DNA of 64,000 nt, taken from positions 11,892,501-11,956,500 of the forward strand of contig NC_063275.1 in the NCBI RefSeq assembly GCF_910591885.1, in the 5' to 3' direction. Below, piece after piece: positions 13,011 to 25,510 of this stretch. Source of the DNA: Bombus terrestris. Lineage: Eukaryota > Arthropoda > Insecta > Hymenoptera > Apidae. How positions within the stretch are numbered: position 1 is the stretch's first letter; the number at the start of each line of letters is the position of its first letter. A program made the translations under genes and the position numbers. The notes beneath the pieces are model-generated. The model searched no databases. It saw only the letters and a list, made by a program, of their open reading frames with translations, and was not told the DNA's origin.

Positions 13011-14472
13011 ACAGTAAAGTTAATGCCCAACAACAGGAATCCAGCTCAGGTGTGGCCGAGTTCCTTCTTTCTTCTCCTTTCAGGAGATGTTTGTTGTCAT
13101 CCCTATGCTCGTTTTGGCATTTTCGGGTATTTCGGTGACTCTCGAAGTTAGGTTGCGTAGGCCTGCTTTTTTAAACACTATGTCTAAGATGACGTAACGC
13201 TTTCGTTAGGTTAGAAAGAGAAGGATTTAAATGACTATATATTAGATTATGAATTGGAAGGAGATAGAGAGAAGAGATATTTATTGGAGGTTCGATTTGT
13301 AATGGTAAGTGGAGACGCTGAGAAATTTGTTGATTGGTTTCAAAGGGGTGCTATTAATAGCGTGATTAGATATGTTGGAGTCATATTTTGTATAAATAAG
13401 AAATTTAATTTTAATGCTCTTCTCGGATCTATGACCTGAAAAGAATGTTATACTTCAATACATATTATTAAAGTATAGATAGTTTTACAAGGGATGTATA
13501 TACATGGACATTAATATTCTCGAAAACAAAAGGAGTTAAATATATATAAATGTTTTTGTAACAAAAGGTTTTTAATATATATCTGAAGATATATACATTC
13601 ATATTTGCAGCAGTTTTTATAATGCATTTACCAAAGTTGAAATTCTAACAATTTTATTGCAGTACTTTTTGGTATTTAACACATGTATATATCATAGAAA
13701 ATTACTTTTTATATAATGTAATTTAAACCACAGTATTCACATGTTAGTCTCTTTAGATAAAAAATATTTCATAAAAAAATGGAATTCAACTAATACATAC
13801 CAAACTACAGAACAAAACCTCCTTTTCCAACATCTATTTAAAAAGTTTTTCTAATAAGAGACACATTCCACGATGCACCTGGTGGTATGCAACATTACAA
13901 CGCACTACGTTTAAAGGTTGCGTGTCTTCAGGCGCTGCAACGCTCCGCGCGAATAAAAGTAATTAAAATGCATTAGTTGATACTTCAAATTAAAGCCTCC
14001 TTCGTGCGTCTTAATTAAAAAGAAAAAAATACATAGAATTAATTAAAATACCCATATTCCCTTTAAAATTAATTTAAGGGAGCGAAGTAATTTTCTACAG
14101 ATATGTATATTCAAACACAAACATATATAACTACATGCAATCAAGCGTAGTAAAGGCGGCCATCGTGAAAGAAGCATTTCAGAAATGCACCTTCACATTA
14201 GCCAGCATACTCCAACCCCGCAATTAACTCGTCCACTTCAGAAACGTCCAACACACAGACACACGGCCCCATGTGACCTTTAAGGGCAATTAACGCGACG
14301 TTAGTGGCTCCTCTTAAGTGCAGTGGAATCGGTTTCGACTCAGGTATATTCGGCCCTGCTAATCGCCTGAAACATCGTCCACCTACCCGACGAAAAGGTC
14401 TCTTTGGTTACTAGTCGAGAAAATGAAGATTCTGTCTCGTGTTTTCCACATAGATCCTACTGCCTCTCCACC

Positions 14473-14507
14473 TATAAATAGGGCTTCTATTTGAAAAGGC
14501 AGCAGTG
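14473..14507 (+). promoter_or_regulatory. TATA box and initiator of the 410-aa secreted-protein gene
   Basis: TATAAATA lies at 14,473-14,480. A GCAGTG initiator-like sequence has its A at 14,504, 31 nt downstream of the first T of the TATA box, which is the usual spacing. This predicts a 5' UTR of about 326 nt before the ATG at 14,830. That leader contains TTTTACTAA three times (14,657, 14,686, 14,729) and a variant TTTTATCAA at 14,759. Upstream, TGACCTTTAA near 14,274 resembles a nuclear-receptor half-site. Confidence 0.6.
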
Positions 14508-14829
14508 TACTATCAAGTGTCTTGTGAGCAACTTGTTACTCTCGAAATTTGTAAAGCTGTTTGTATTTTTTGTTTACCAAGACTTATCCATCTTTTTTTT
14601 TCTCTTTTCATTAAAAACATGCTTTGATCTTTCAAAAGATTATCCGATCTCTTGCATTTTACTAAAGGAGTCTTTAGTGTTTACTTTTTACTAAGAATCG
14701 ACTTCGACATTTTTATTTCACTTTTAAATTTTACTAAGAAGAGCGTTCGATTTTTTAATTTTATCAAGATCCTTCGATCTTTAAAGATCTAAGAAACTGA
14801 TCATCATATCATCGATATCAAAAAGAACC

Positions 14830-16062
14830 ATGAGGTTTATGATCACATTGACACTGCTTGTAACGATACTTTTCGTTGCTGATGCATTGGATTTGAACCG
14901 ACTTTTCTGGCAAGGGAATCAACCGCAGATAACAGAGGAGGTTCAAATGATCGAAATCATTCGATGGCGTCAACCAGTTTGCGTGGAACCTGCAAAGGGA
15001 GTATCGCCGTGTCTGAAAGGACTGCGAAAATCCCAGTCTGAGTACGAACGTGCCACCGGCAAAGGATTGAAAGAAGAAAAAGCTGGATACTCGATATTGA
15101 CCGACGTTCAGTCGAAGTCGAGCGTGTCGTCACTGGAACAGGAAGTTTCAAGCAAATTCGAGTCTCCAGAGATGCTCGTTTCATTTCCTCTGGAGCAACT
15201 ACAGCCTTCGCGTAGCTCTGAAGAATTCTTCATGGAGAAGCCAACGGAATCGAATCGAGGAACATCTATATTGACGGAGGAACAAGAAAGAAACGTCAGG
15301 GAAGGGAAGCACCTTCCACATTTGGAAAAAGTGACTAAGCCAAAACAGATTTATATCACTAAAGTTCTCAATACTCCAGTCACTGCTACTTTAGTCGCTC
15401 ATAATTGTCTTCCTGATATTGGCATACCGTTGTGTGACGATCAGGAAGAAAATATCGAACCTTCAAAATCGTCTCAACATGTGAAACCTTCTCTAAGTAT
15501 CAACTTGGCTAATCCGAATGAAGATGCTACCTTAGATCTGCCCAGAATAATTCATAAACCTTCGATAAAATCATTCGATGAAATGCAAGGGAAGAAGCCG
15601 GAAATCGTCATCAAGAATCCTGATTTCGTTCAAACATCAACGAGTTTTACTTTGGATCATCCTAGCACCACTCGTGCCCCTACTTTGCAACATATTGTGA
15701 TTTTAAAAGACGACAAATCTGTTGTTCCGAATGTTGTTCATAAACCTGTGGTTCTTAATAATCTTCCGCCTTCCCGTGTATTTGAAGATCCATCGCAGAA
15801 AGAAAATAGTAATCAGTTTGCGGAGCTTGAGGGTGGAAAATCGTGGAAGGAGGGTGAAGTGGACGAGGCACCGAAGAAGCAAGAGATTTCCCTGGATCAT
15901 GTTCAGGGCGTCGATAAATTCAATTTAGGAAAAGGCAAACCACCAGTTCAGGAAGCGATGCCTTTGGATTGGTTGAAGGTGACGGATAACGTTAAGGAGA
16001 CTCAGGATGCCGCAAATCCTGATGAACAGGTCGAAGTTGAAATTGCGACGAGAGAAAAGTAA
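14830..16062 (+). CDS. predicted secreted protein, 410 aa, function unknown
   Basis: I do not recognise this protein. It is a single uninterrupted ORF with no sign of an intron. It begins with a signal peptide (MRFMITLTLLVTILFVADA, likely cut after residue 19). The mature part is rich in Pro, Ser, Glu and Lys, looks largely disordered, and has no transmembrane segment. It has two similar cysteine pairs: VCVEPAKGVSPC near residues 51-61, and NCLPDIGIPLC near residue 193, preceded by a Thr/Val-rich stretch. They suggest two small disulfide loops. The start is supported by the signal peptide, by AACC just before the ATG, and by a well-spaced TATA/initiator upstream. A poly(A) signal AATAAA lies at 16,397-16,402. 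Intronless structure plus a TATA box fits a tissue- or stage-specific secreted product, but that is inference. Confidence 0.75.
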   Translation: MRFMITLTLLVTILFVADALDLNRLFWQGNQPQITEEVQMIEIIRWRQPVCVEPAKGVSPCLKGLRKSQSEYERATGKGLKEEKAGYSILTDVQSKSSVSSLEQEVSSKFESPEMLVSFPLEQLQPSRSSEEFFMEKPTESNRGTSILTEEQERNVREGKHLPHLEKVTKPKQIYITKVLNTPVTATLVAHNCLPDIGIPLCDDQEENIEPSKSSQHVKPSLSINLANPNEDATLDLPRIIHKPSIKSFDEMQGKKPEIVIKNPDFVQTSTSFTLDHPSTTRAPTLQHIVILKDDKSVVPNVVHKPVVLNNLPPSRVFEDPSQKENSNQFAELEGGKSWKEGEVDEAPKKQEISLDHVQGVDKFNLGKGKPPVQEAMPLDWLKVTDNVKETQDAANPDEQVEVEIATREK

Positions 16063-19000
16063 AGAATAAGCGTATATAAAATAATACGAAGATCAAACAA
16101 TTTAAAAAAATAGATCTTCAATTTATTGTACAAGTGTTTTAGGCTTTACAATTTTATTCCTTTATACTTAACTCTTGCCGGTCGAACTTCTGGTATAGCT
16201 CAACAATACACCTTCATCATTACAACCATAAAACTGGTATAGTAAGAGGAGCTGTAATAGAAATAATAATTAACGGAGCGTGCGTCGCCCGCTGTGCGAA
16301 AATAATTCCGACCAGAGGCATAATCATGAAACTCGAAACTCTCGCAACCGGAAAGTGTTAACATGTAACTCTTGATTTTCTGGACAGAATTCAGAGAATA
16401 AAAATTTAAGAAATACACGTGTTCCATTCCAATCTTTTGACCTTGATTTTCCCAGTATTAATTATATTTTTTATTATATAGAAACGATATTTCTAATTCT
16501 TGAGTTGCATTTTCTACCTCTGTCACTAAGTTACCAAAACAAGTTCGTAGTTTTTTTAATAATTGACGTTATATTCCACGTTATATTCAATGAGATTGGA
16601 AAGGGATTATTTATTCGGAACTTTCATAAAATGCTGCTTGATAAATAGCTTCCGTTGCATATTAAACACATCGATTAACCAACTTTCAAACGTATGAACT
16701 CAAGAATATTAAACAAAAGTCAAACGTCATTTATTCTGTAGTACTCTTTATTCAAGCCGCCTTACGTTACATACAGCAGTAAATAAAATCGCAATGTCGA
16801 AACTTGCGTACCTCGTGCGCATCGCGCGTGCGTTAAGTTAAAAATTACGCTATACTTACTCCTAATCGATAGACAGTCGCTTAGCAATTATCCCTCTATG
16901 TATTATCACTTTGTCATCTTAGTTTACGTATCACATTATATATGTATTATTAATATCATACAGTAGAACTCCATTTATTCGAACGAACTTTTAGATTTCC
17001 ATCAATTTCTTTTACCAATTATATTCATCTATCTGAAGGAGAAATTCTAGATTTGTCCAACATGTTCACATAAATGTCATCCTACTGCTCTTAACGTCAA
17101 AATGAAGCTTAAAAACTCTCGAGCTCAGAACTTCGATTAACGAAGTCATCGCGCGTAATCTAACCTACGTTCCACGTCCGCTTCTTTGTCCGTTTCTTTG
17201 TCTCCTGAGATCAACGAAGACGAGATACGTGTACCTAATTCGAGTCGAGATTTATGAATGACACCAGTAAATGCACAATATGGACACCGACCGATCACGA
17301 TCGATGAAAGGACGCGATCGAAGGTAATTGCTATCGAAGAATGCAAATTCTTATGAAAATTTATATTTTTATGAACGTAACCAATGTAGAAATTTGGTTT
17401 ATGCACTACAATGCTTGCAAAAATTATATCTACACTAGCTTATTTTCCGACGAGGCATTTTTTTCTATAGGTTTTACGCTTCATTTGCATATTACCAAAT
17501 TTTCGTAATTATACGAATGTACTATTAAATGATATGGAATTTGTTACATTTGGATCTAATCAACTAGTACGTATAAAACTGGTCTAATAAATACTTTTAT
17601 AGTCGCTATCAACATCGTACCAAGTATTATACTATTTCGAATATTTATATATTTTTTATCCATATGTGTTTTTTGTTTATTTTGTATATTTTTGCACATT
17701 ACGCGGATTCTGTTCAATTTTATATTTCGAAATTTCCTACACATACGTAAAAATTCGCAGCCTAGTAATTACCATTCGTATTCGCGGGATTCGAGATAAA
17801 ATTCGAGAGAGAGGAAATATATTCACATGCCTTCCGCGGTGGAAACTGGCGCGATTTATCGGAACAAGGGATCGAGTTGAGACGTTTTTCCATGCATAGA
17901 CAGGATTGGAGAATGGACGAAGAGAAGAAGAAAGGAGAGGAAAGAGGAAAATTGTGAGAAGGAGAAGAAAAAAGATAAAAGAACGTCGGTATCCACGAGT
18001 CTGGCTTTAACCCTACCGCTTTTTAATCGGTCAGCTCGTCTTCGTTGACAAATTTCGTTCCAAATTTCAAGCAGGATCGAGGACAACGGATTCCTCTGGC
18101 GAATATTTACCCTATTGCTTCCGTCACGGTGAAGCTTTCTCGAGGAGGTGACTTGAGCGATTTTTACGATCTACGATTTATTTTGTCATTTTTCCTCTTG
18201 ATATCGCGTCGTTATTTGTAACATTCAACGCTTTGCTAATCGTACAGCGAAGTATAAGTACGTTCAACGATATGCTGCGGTTGTAAATTGTATGTATTAA
18301 AAATTATGTTACTGGTGACTAATTCTGCAACGATCGATAGCGGTTTCCTATTTCGCGTAAAATTGTTTAAAATGTCGTGTGGATAATCGAAATATTTTAT
18401 CACGTTAGCAGAATATGTTATATCATATTAACGCAATTTTAAAACTTCACTATGTTATTGGACCTACTATAATTGCTACTACCGAAGGCATTATTTCTGG
18501 TTTTAATACGTCGTATTTGTATTATATTGTGTATACCGTATTGTTCCTGTGAAAGTTTGATATATAAGGTAAGAATATTCCAATATTGGTTTTCTGCATA
18601 AATTTCTTGTAAAAACCATGTTAGGCGATTAATTTACAGATTATTTACCGTAAAAATCCCAATTGGCAAAGCGTTAATCACCACGCGACCATTCGAGGTT
18701 TCGATAGAATAACGAAATGTAAAGCTGAATCTCTACAATTTTAATCGTTACACTTATCGAATTTATGATAGAAACTGCAGGTGCATCGAAGTCTCATTTC
18801 TCGTCTTCTTAAAGCAAAAAACCTTAACGTTTACGAAAATAAAAAGTAAAGGAAATTTTTGTCGGAATTCTGGCGAATTCAACTCGATATCGTTCAAAGT
18901 CGTTTCGTTTTGCGATTCCATGATCATTCGTAATTTCTTAATCCTTTATCGAAGAACCAGAGAACATTATTGCCGATTGATAACGTTAATATTGTTCGAA

Positions 19001-19143
19001 AAAATAAGTTCCCAGTTGACAGTTTGATCGTGCACAGTTCCTTAGTCTACTTGGAATTATCATAATCTCTTCTTACCTCTACGTTCTTCCCTCAATGTAT
19101 CATTTTAACCTAGTCTTTCGATCGAAATGTGTTCTTATACGTA
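16063..19143. other. intergenic region between the two secreted-protein genes
   Basis: The left part should hold the 3' UTR of the 410-aa gene, and the right part the 3' UTR of the - strand 513-aa gene (a candidate AATAAA on - lies near 18,178-18,183). A purine-rich stretch lies at about 17,910-17,980. The short ORFs show no recognisable protein. A partial family A repeat lies at about 17,610-17,763. Confidence 0.5.
17610..17763 (+). mobile_element. MITE-like repeat family A, partial copy 3
   Basis: The stretch from TACCAAGTATTATACTATTT (17,617) to the terminal AAATTTCCTACACATACG and AAAAATTCGCAG (end 17,761) aligns with the right two thirds of copy 1, including the ATTCTGTTCAATTTTATA block. 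The left end is not recognisable. Confidence 0.5.
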
Positions 19144-22100
19144 CTACTGTCTTCTAAACGAGGACAATTCCATGCGATTTCGGTACTTCATTCTCGACGC
19201 TGTTTCTGGCGACACGGTTTTCTGCCATGTCGATTTCGAGCTATCGGTCTTACCATAAAAATCGTTATTTACAGATGCAACGTTAGATTCTTTGCTGTAA
19301 CTTGGAATTGCTATATTCGAAACGTCTTCGCTAGTATCAATTCCGTCGTCGATAATATTTAAGCTTTTAAACTGCCTCTTTTGGCTTTTAGAAATAGCAA
19401 ACTGGTTCGTCATTGAACGCAAATTTTCTCCATTATGCCTTAATTTTTGTACGATCTTTTGACCAGTAATTCCACGAGTTTCTGTTCCGTCGGTAATTCC
19501 CTGCGCCGAAGCTGATACCATTATCTCTCTCTTTCTTCTGAATGCTTCGAAAATCTTCTTCGCGATTGAAAAATCGTGAACAATTCCACTATTATCTCTG
19601 GTCGTCCGCGCGTCAGAGATCAATTCCTGGAATTTCTTGGAATTGTCATAATTCAAAATTTCATTAGCAGGTTCCTCCATCGTCTCGCGTTCGTATACTA
19701 ACTTATCGTTCGGAATTGCCGGAATAGCTGGAGTTTCCGGAATTGCGTGTAGTCTTTGATCAGCAGCATTGACCTTCGAACGATCATGGAATTCTTTAGA
19801 CAATAATTTCATTGAGTTTATTTTGTCATGGAATTGCAGGATTGGAGGATTGTCTACACTTGCAAAAGACAACGTTTGTGACGTGTTCTCGAGTGTTCTT
19901 CGTGGCTGAACGACCGATTCGGTGGAATTGACATTGCTGGGAATGAACGTGTTCGGTGATGACCCGTTTGTATGGCTTATATTGGCCGCAATTGCGATTG
20001 GTGTCGTTGCCTTCGTTGTGGCCGCGGTCATCAGCCCTTCCATACGATCCTGAATCGATTCCAAGAAAGCTTCTTTGAAAACGCGTTTTTCCTGAAAATG
20101 ATAAATTTCACGATTAACGTGAGAAGAGAAGCAAGTATCGTAGGTAATAAAATCAAAGAAAATCAGAGAATATAATTAACATTTGCGGAATAAGGGAAAA
20201 GTAAACGGAATTTTTTCTAGGAAACTGAAGGAAAACGACGAAGGAAATATCAAGATTTTGCAAATGAGAAAAAGTTAAAGAAAATTTCAAAATCTTTTGA
20301 GAGAAGCTTGCAAGGAAAAATTCATTTAAAATTCTGCTGAAAAACATAGTGGTATCGTGGTAAACTTGTGTTACGAAATAGGGAAGAATATTACTTCATG
20401 AATAGCCACGCCTGATTACTTACGTTTCGTGTTTTAGACGAAACATGATTCCGCAACCGCGTCATCATGCTCAGCCATCGAGAATAATTGAATTTCGGAA
20501 ACACGAACGGTGGCTTTGTCACTCCTTTGACTGTGAAGGGACGGAATTTCTGTACATCTACGATTCTGTCCAGGGAAATTCCCTCGCAGGAAGGCATTGA
20601 AAAGGGTATCCTGTTTAACGATTCGATAATTACGTCATTATAATGTAATTCTAACATATTAATTCCGTCAACACTGTTAGATGAATGTAACGTAGTATTA
20701 TATATATGCGATACCTATATTATTATATATTTAACGATATTGATGGAATTCTAACATGACAAAGTTAATGGAATCTGAATTTTAATTGTTGTAAATTTAA
20801 TTTTTAAATTTTAATTGTTGTATCTCTATAGCATTGAAAAGAATTATTTATGCACCTCGTGCATCCTTGAGTCACTTACGTTTTATAATACTATTAAATT
20901 ATATAATAAATTTATAATATTATATTGTATATAATATATACGATGCACGAAATGCACACAATCTTTCCTGATTTTATAAAGATACAAAAACTAAAGTACA
21001 GATTCCATTAATATTATTAAACAAATAACGATGCGTGGTGTAGGAGTGCGTGAAATACGCACGCTTCTGTTCGATTCAATGAAAAAGATAAAAAACTAGA
21101 AATTGAAATTCATCGACATTTTTTAGCCAGATTTCAATAAATATTGTTAAATAAATGAATAGTATAAGCGATTCAATGACATGTAACGGGCAATTTTTTT
21201 TAATTCGATAGTAGTAGACGAGATTAAAGTCCAAAAGGGCGGAATAAAAATATTATTTCCTTCTGTTGCTGAATATCTTATCGATAAAAGAGTGGAAGTA
21301 GGAAAGTAGTAAGAAATTTTACCTAGGTGGTAAACAGCCCTCGATAGTATAAACTACGACGTCCATCGTGGATGGAATATCGGCGTTTCTTCTCGAGCGT
21401 TGCGTTGTATCTTTGTTGAAAGATGTCGGATCCTCAGTCGAGTTCAGCATCCTAAAAAATAAAGAGTAATTTTTAATATCGCTATATCTTAAGTTATCAA
21501 AGTTAAGAATGAACGATTAACAATAGGAAAAGGTTTTACAATTTTGAAATACTTGATAACAATACAAGCAGGCCTCCAACATGATACTGAAGATCAGATT
21601 ACTTCTTGCATATTAATATTTACCGTTTATGACAGTGATTTGATATTTTGAGATTTATTTTCTCACGATACCTTTTTCTCAATATTATTTTAATTAATCT
21701 CTTTTAAATACATGTATATGCATATGTGCATTTTTCTGAACTTTTTATCTAATATTCTTTATTTATTTCCTCCTTTTATTTTCTTTGTTTAAGGAGAAAA
21801 TTCCCATTTGGATAGAATCATGATCGATGCTTCGAAATTTATACAAACACCACTTTATGATCCTCCAGCGAGGCCACCCCAGCTAATGGTTTAATACTAT
21901 TCCATCTATCAGTGTCAAAATCCTGATATTCCATTCAAAAATTAATATAAAAATTCTCATATCGAAATAACTCACCATTTGACATCGCAAGCTGGTAGAT
22001 CGGGATCGACGAACAGGCATTCGTAGATTGTGGATGATGTGGATCGTGGCTCGAGGGTTAAAGCGCTGGGCAGACTGTTTTTCTTGGGGGAATTTCCGTT

Positions 22101-22190
22101 TGTGCCGCGTAGCGAAAGGGATTGACTCGTCGAGTGCATCAGGATGTGAAGCACAAAGACCGCCGCGAAATTGTTCCGCATTGTTCCCAT
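19144..22190 (-). CDS. predicted secreted proprotein, 513 aa, four exons, function unknown
   Basis: I do not recognise this protein. Exons join with consistent phase: 22,190-21,976 (donor GTGAGT), 21,451-21,323, 20,673-20,424 (donor GTAAGT) and 20,091-19,144. The N-terminus is a signal peptide (MGTMRNNFAAVFVLHILMHS; a second Met at position 4 could also be the start). Four cysteines follow the signal, in ECLF, ACDV, GCLP and SCEG. They lie in the only region that looks folded, roughly residues 50-190, which includes a hydrophobic ELHYNDVIIESLNRIPF stretch. Two furin-type sites are present, RSRR at 90-93 and RRKR at 383-386, suggesting proteolytic processing. The last exon (residues 199-513) is mostly low-complexity Ser/Thr/Asn/Lys sequence. 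No transmembrane helix follows the signal. A secreted precursor or extracellular protein is inferred; the family is unknown. Confidence 0.7.
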
Positions 22191-22462
22191 TGTCCGTGAA
22201 AAAGTCTCCTCGCGTCTGCGGAAAGTTCTGCAACGTCGGTGATTACTCTTAATAACGTTAAGATATTGCTGCCAAGGAATTTTCGTCGTCCACCGTACGA
22301 CCACCTTGTTAACTCTATTTGTCTGTGGTTTAGAAGATAAGAAGTCGTTTATCTTCCTATAAAACTTGAAAAATACGCAATCCTTTCTGTCTGCTTCTTT
22401 CAACTATTGTATTTTTTTTACTCTCATCGCTGTGTATCTTTATTTTATTACGCTATCGTTAG

Positions 22463-22650
22463 TCTGCAGATTTTTATGCAAATTCTCATCTTTGAGAATA
22501 TAATAAAAAGAAAATAGAACCTCGATAAAAAATTGCGTAATCTATCTACGTATAATACTTAGTATACTTCATGTTTCTCGATATTACGTGCACTCTGTGC
22601 AATTTTGCAATTTTACATTTCCTGTAAATGCAGAAAAGTCTGCATGTCTC
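22463..22650 (+). mobile_element. MITE-like repeat family A, copy 2
   Basis: It starts CTGCAGATTTTTATGCAAAT (22,464) and ends with a diverged inverted copy of that end (TTCCTGTAAATGCAGAAAAG, then TCTGCATG). The interior matches copy 1 at GAATATAATAAAAAGAAAAT, AGAACCTCGATAA and GCACTCTGTGCAATTTT. It lies just upstream of the 513-aa secreted-protein gene and could overlap its promoter region. Confidence 0.65.
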
Positions 22651-24424
22651 TCACGTATTATCGCAACAGTAAAATAAAGTTATACAATCAAATGTTAATA
22701 TCATAAAGTAGCGCGCGGCTCGTAAGTAAATTCTTCGCTCAAAAATATCAATCACGCTGAAGTACAGCCAGTCTCTCTGAGTAAAGAAAACACGCGACGA
22801 GATTAAAGGGTATACACTTCGCAGCCGTTTGAATCATGGCTGTGGATAACGACAACTACTTGATAATCTTTTCGAGATCAAGGAGGCCCGAAGATTCGAA
22901 AGGACCTCGTTACGAAGAGATTGCGAACCCGTGAAAATTCCCTCATAAATCGTAACACCGAGGGGAAGGACGACGAAGCACAGGGTCAAACGCGAACCAA
23001 CAAATTCTAAGAAATCGCCGGATATCGCGCAACTTCCACTAGAAATATTGCAGAACGTCTACCGAGCATTCAGCCATCTCTGTAGAGGAAAACAGACCAA
23101 GAAGCTACAATATTCTCGATAAAGTGACTCGTAAATAATTTTCATAATTCGGAAGAGAAGACTGCAGCTTGACTCTTACTACTAAATAATGTTAATAAAT
23201 TTTCTTGTACTTATAGAGAGTTGCGAATCATAGTAATACAAATTAGTCCTACTGTTTCACGTGAAATTGTATTCTGTTTGTTATCATAAACAATCCATTA
23301 CATTCTCTCGAGTCGTGAAAATGCGTCGCGACAAAGGACGAAGTCGTAACTTAATTAATTATGAATCTAAAGGTAACCGGTACTTTGAGGAATTAAAGTA
23401 CGCGATTAAATCCAAATCTTTAGTTACTTTGTCATACTGCGCAAAAGGAAGAAAAAATGTCCTCTCTCCTCTCCTCTAAAAATGTTCATTTCGAAGATAT
23501 ATGGTGCTGTCTAAAAAACCACGTTTGTAACTGAGAAACTACAGGACATAAAAATATCAAAACGCATCCATACGTCCAACCCTCTGCAATACAATAAATT
23601 TCATTTGAAATATTTCTTCGTGAAATCGATAGATATCAAGTTATTTCGGATGATCATTCATTCTAGCTGACTAACTGCGTATCATTGTCAGAGATAATAT
23701 TTTCCAACGAATAAGTTACATCAATTACGTTACATTTCGCGTAATCGTAATTATTCTCGTCTTATATTCAGCACGAGTCCGATGAAATTTTACGATACCC
23801 ATCGGCGATACTTAACGCGCATACGCAAAGCTGTTGAACAACAATTTTCGGGGTCGAGGGCGGTTTGTCTTTCTCAATGTGACGCCGCCAACCGATTGAA
23901 TTTAACCCGTTCAATATTTCAAGGGGGTCAACATTACTCGCCGATGGAAACGGTTTGCCTCGGCACCCATTTTCCTACGATCTATCTGCGCTGTACCACT
24001 TTGACCAGCGATAACAGCCGAATTATCATTGTTAACCAGCTAATAGCGGGTCTGGTGTTGTTGCATTAGCGTATCGTCTAGCCCGCATTTATTCAAGCGC
24101 TCGTTTCGTCGACCGCGATCTCTCACGCCTGTTTAATTGTCGGAATTAATAAAGCATCGAGGCCACTGCGTTTCTATCGGTTATACGCGATAAATAATCG
24201 GAACGTTCGCGCGGTTAAAAATCGACAGAACGGATATGACGCGAAACTAATTGACGTTGATCGCCCACTTCTTCCCTATCGTTAAACTATTCCTTCGCTA
24301 TTTGGAACGATCTAACGCGATTGTAATGTTTCAAGAATTTCCGCACGACGATGGAATTTATTGCTGTTACTTGTTGGTGCCTCATCGTTTAAAGTCGCAT
24401 TTCCTCATATATTATTAATAGACT

Positions 24425-24510
24425 TGGATATTTATGTATTTATGGAAACCTGTAAAAATGCAAACATGATACACGATATTCTAAAGTATAAAATATTGAA
24501 AGAGTTTATA
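24425..24510 (-). mobile_element. MITE-like repeat family A, partial copy 7
   Basis: GGATATTTATGTATTTATGG near 24,426, followed by a TGTAAAAATGCAAACATGAT block, resembles the reverse-oriented right end of the family. The match is short and weak, so this copy is uncertain. Confidence 0.3.
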
Positions 24511-25344
24511 GAGGTATAATTTGCACGAATATCTCATCTTGACATTAAAGACTACTTTTTATTAAATAACGCACACGTATGTTCTCAATTTTTGCTCTAA
24601 GCTCTTAGTAGACTGAGTCTGCTGGAAAAGTGTTATTTCAGATAATCATTGTATTTTTTTTAGATTGCAATTGATTTTAAGACTGTAGAAGTTGCAGTTG
24701 CAGTTTATCTATTGAATATATGACAAATTAAAAATCATAGTGATGTAACTTCTTTTAATAAATCATTCCTTTAGTTTCGAGACTGACCAAGTAACAATTT
24801 AATTAATTCTATCTCGCAATGCATTTTCATGACTTGAACAAGTATGATGAATTTTCTTTTTTTTTTTTTTTTAAGTAAATGCAGAACGATATTCTATGAA
24901 AACTGGCGATACACTTCTAGAAAAGGCATCGATATGTTTCATGAATAGATATCCTATTCATTATCGTAATTTACATCCACCTCGTGATTATATGAAACGA
25001 CGGATAACCGCATAGGTAACCATAAAACCATAGAAGCGTAACGAATGACAAGATTTATATTCGCTTTATAATCCGTTATATTGACTTTATAATCCTGTGT
25101 TACTCTATTTAAATGCATATTAGTGCATATACAGGGTGTCGATAAAATTCTCTATTTAATGCCTTAGGCTCAAATATACTCTTTATTCTTCAATTTGTAT
25201 TTACTTCCCTCCGACTATAAATACGTTTACTTGTATTATGTATACTTTCTGTACTGCAATTTCAAATTTGTTAATCACTGTTCAAATAATTTGTCGTATT
25301 AATTATCAAACATCATTAAATTAAATTTTAATTATCAAATTATC

Positions 25345-25510
25345 CATAGACTATGGATTTTTATGCATTTATAAAAAAAATTGAAAGTGAAAATTTACAC
25401 AAATTGCACGTAATACGAAAAAATATATAAAATGTGTCCAAAGAGTAGAGTTCTCTTAACGCTTGGTAGGAAAAATAATTTCCCACGGAGTTTATACTTT
25501 TTTAATTGTA
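25345..25510 (-). mobile_element. MITE-like repeat family A, copy 6 (reverse orientation)
   Basis: The sequence reads ATGGATTTTTATGCATTTAT at 25,350. It goes on through AATTGCACGTAATACGAAAA to CTTGGTAGGAAAAATAATTT near 25,463. This matches the reverse complement of copy 1 along most of its length. The CTTGGTA..AAAATAATTT landmark is the counterpart of the ACTTACCAAG block of copy 1. Confidence 0.6.

Noticed and set aside
25134..25160. ACAGGGTGTCGATAAAATTC motif, seen in some arthropod repeats
   Set aside because: Single short match without partner ends or an internal element; too little to call a transposon.
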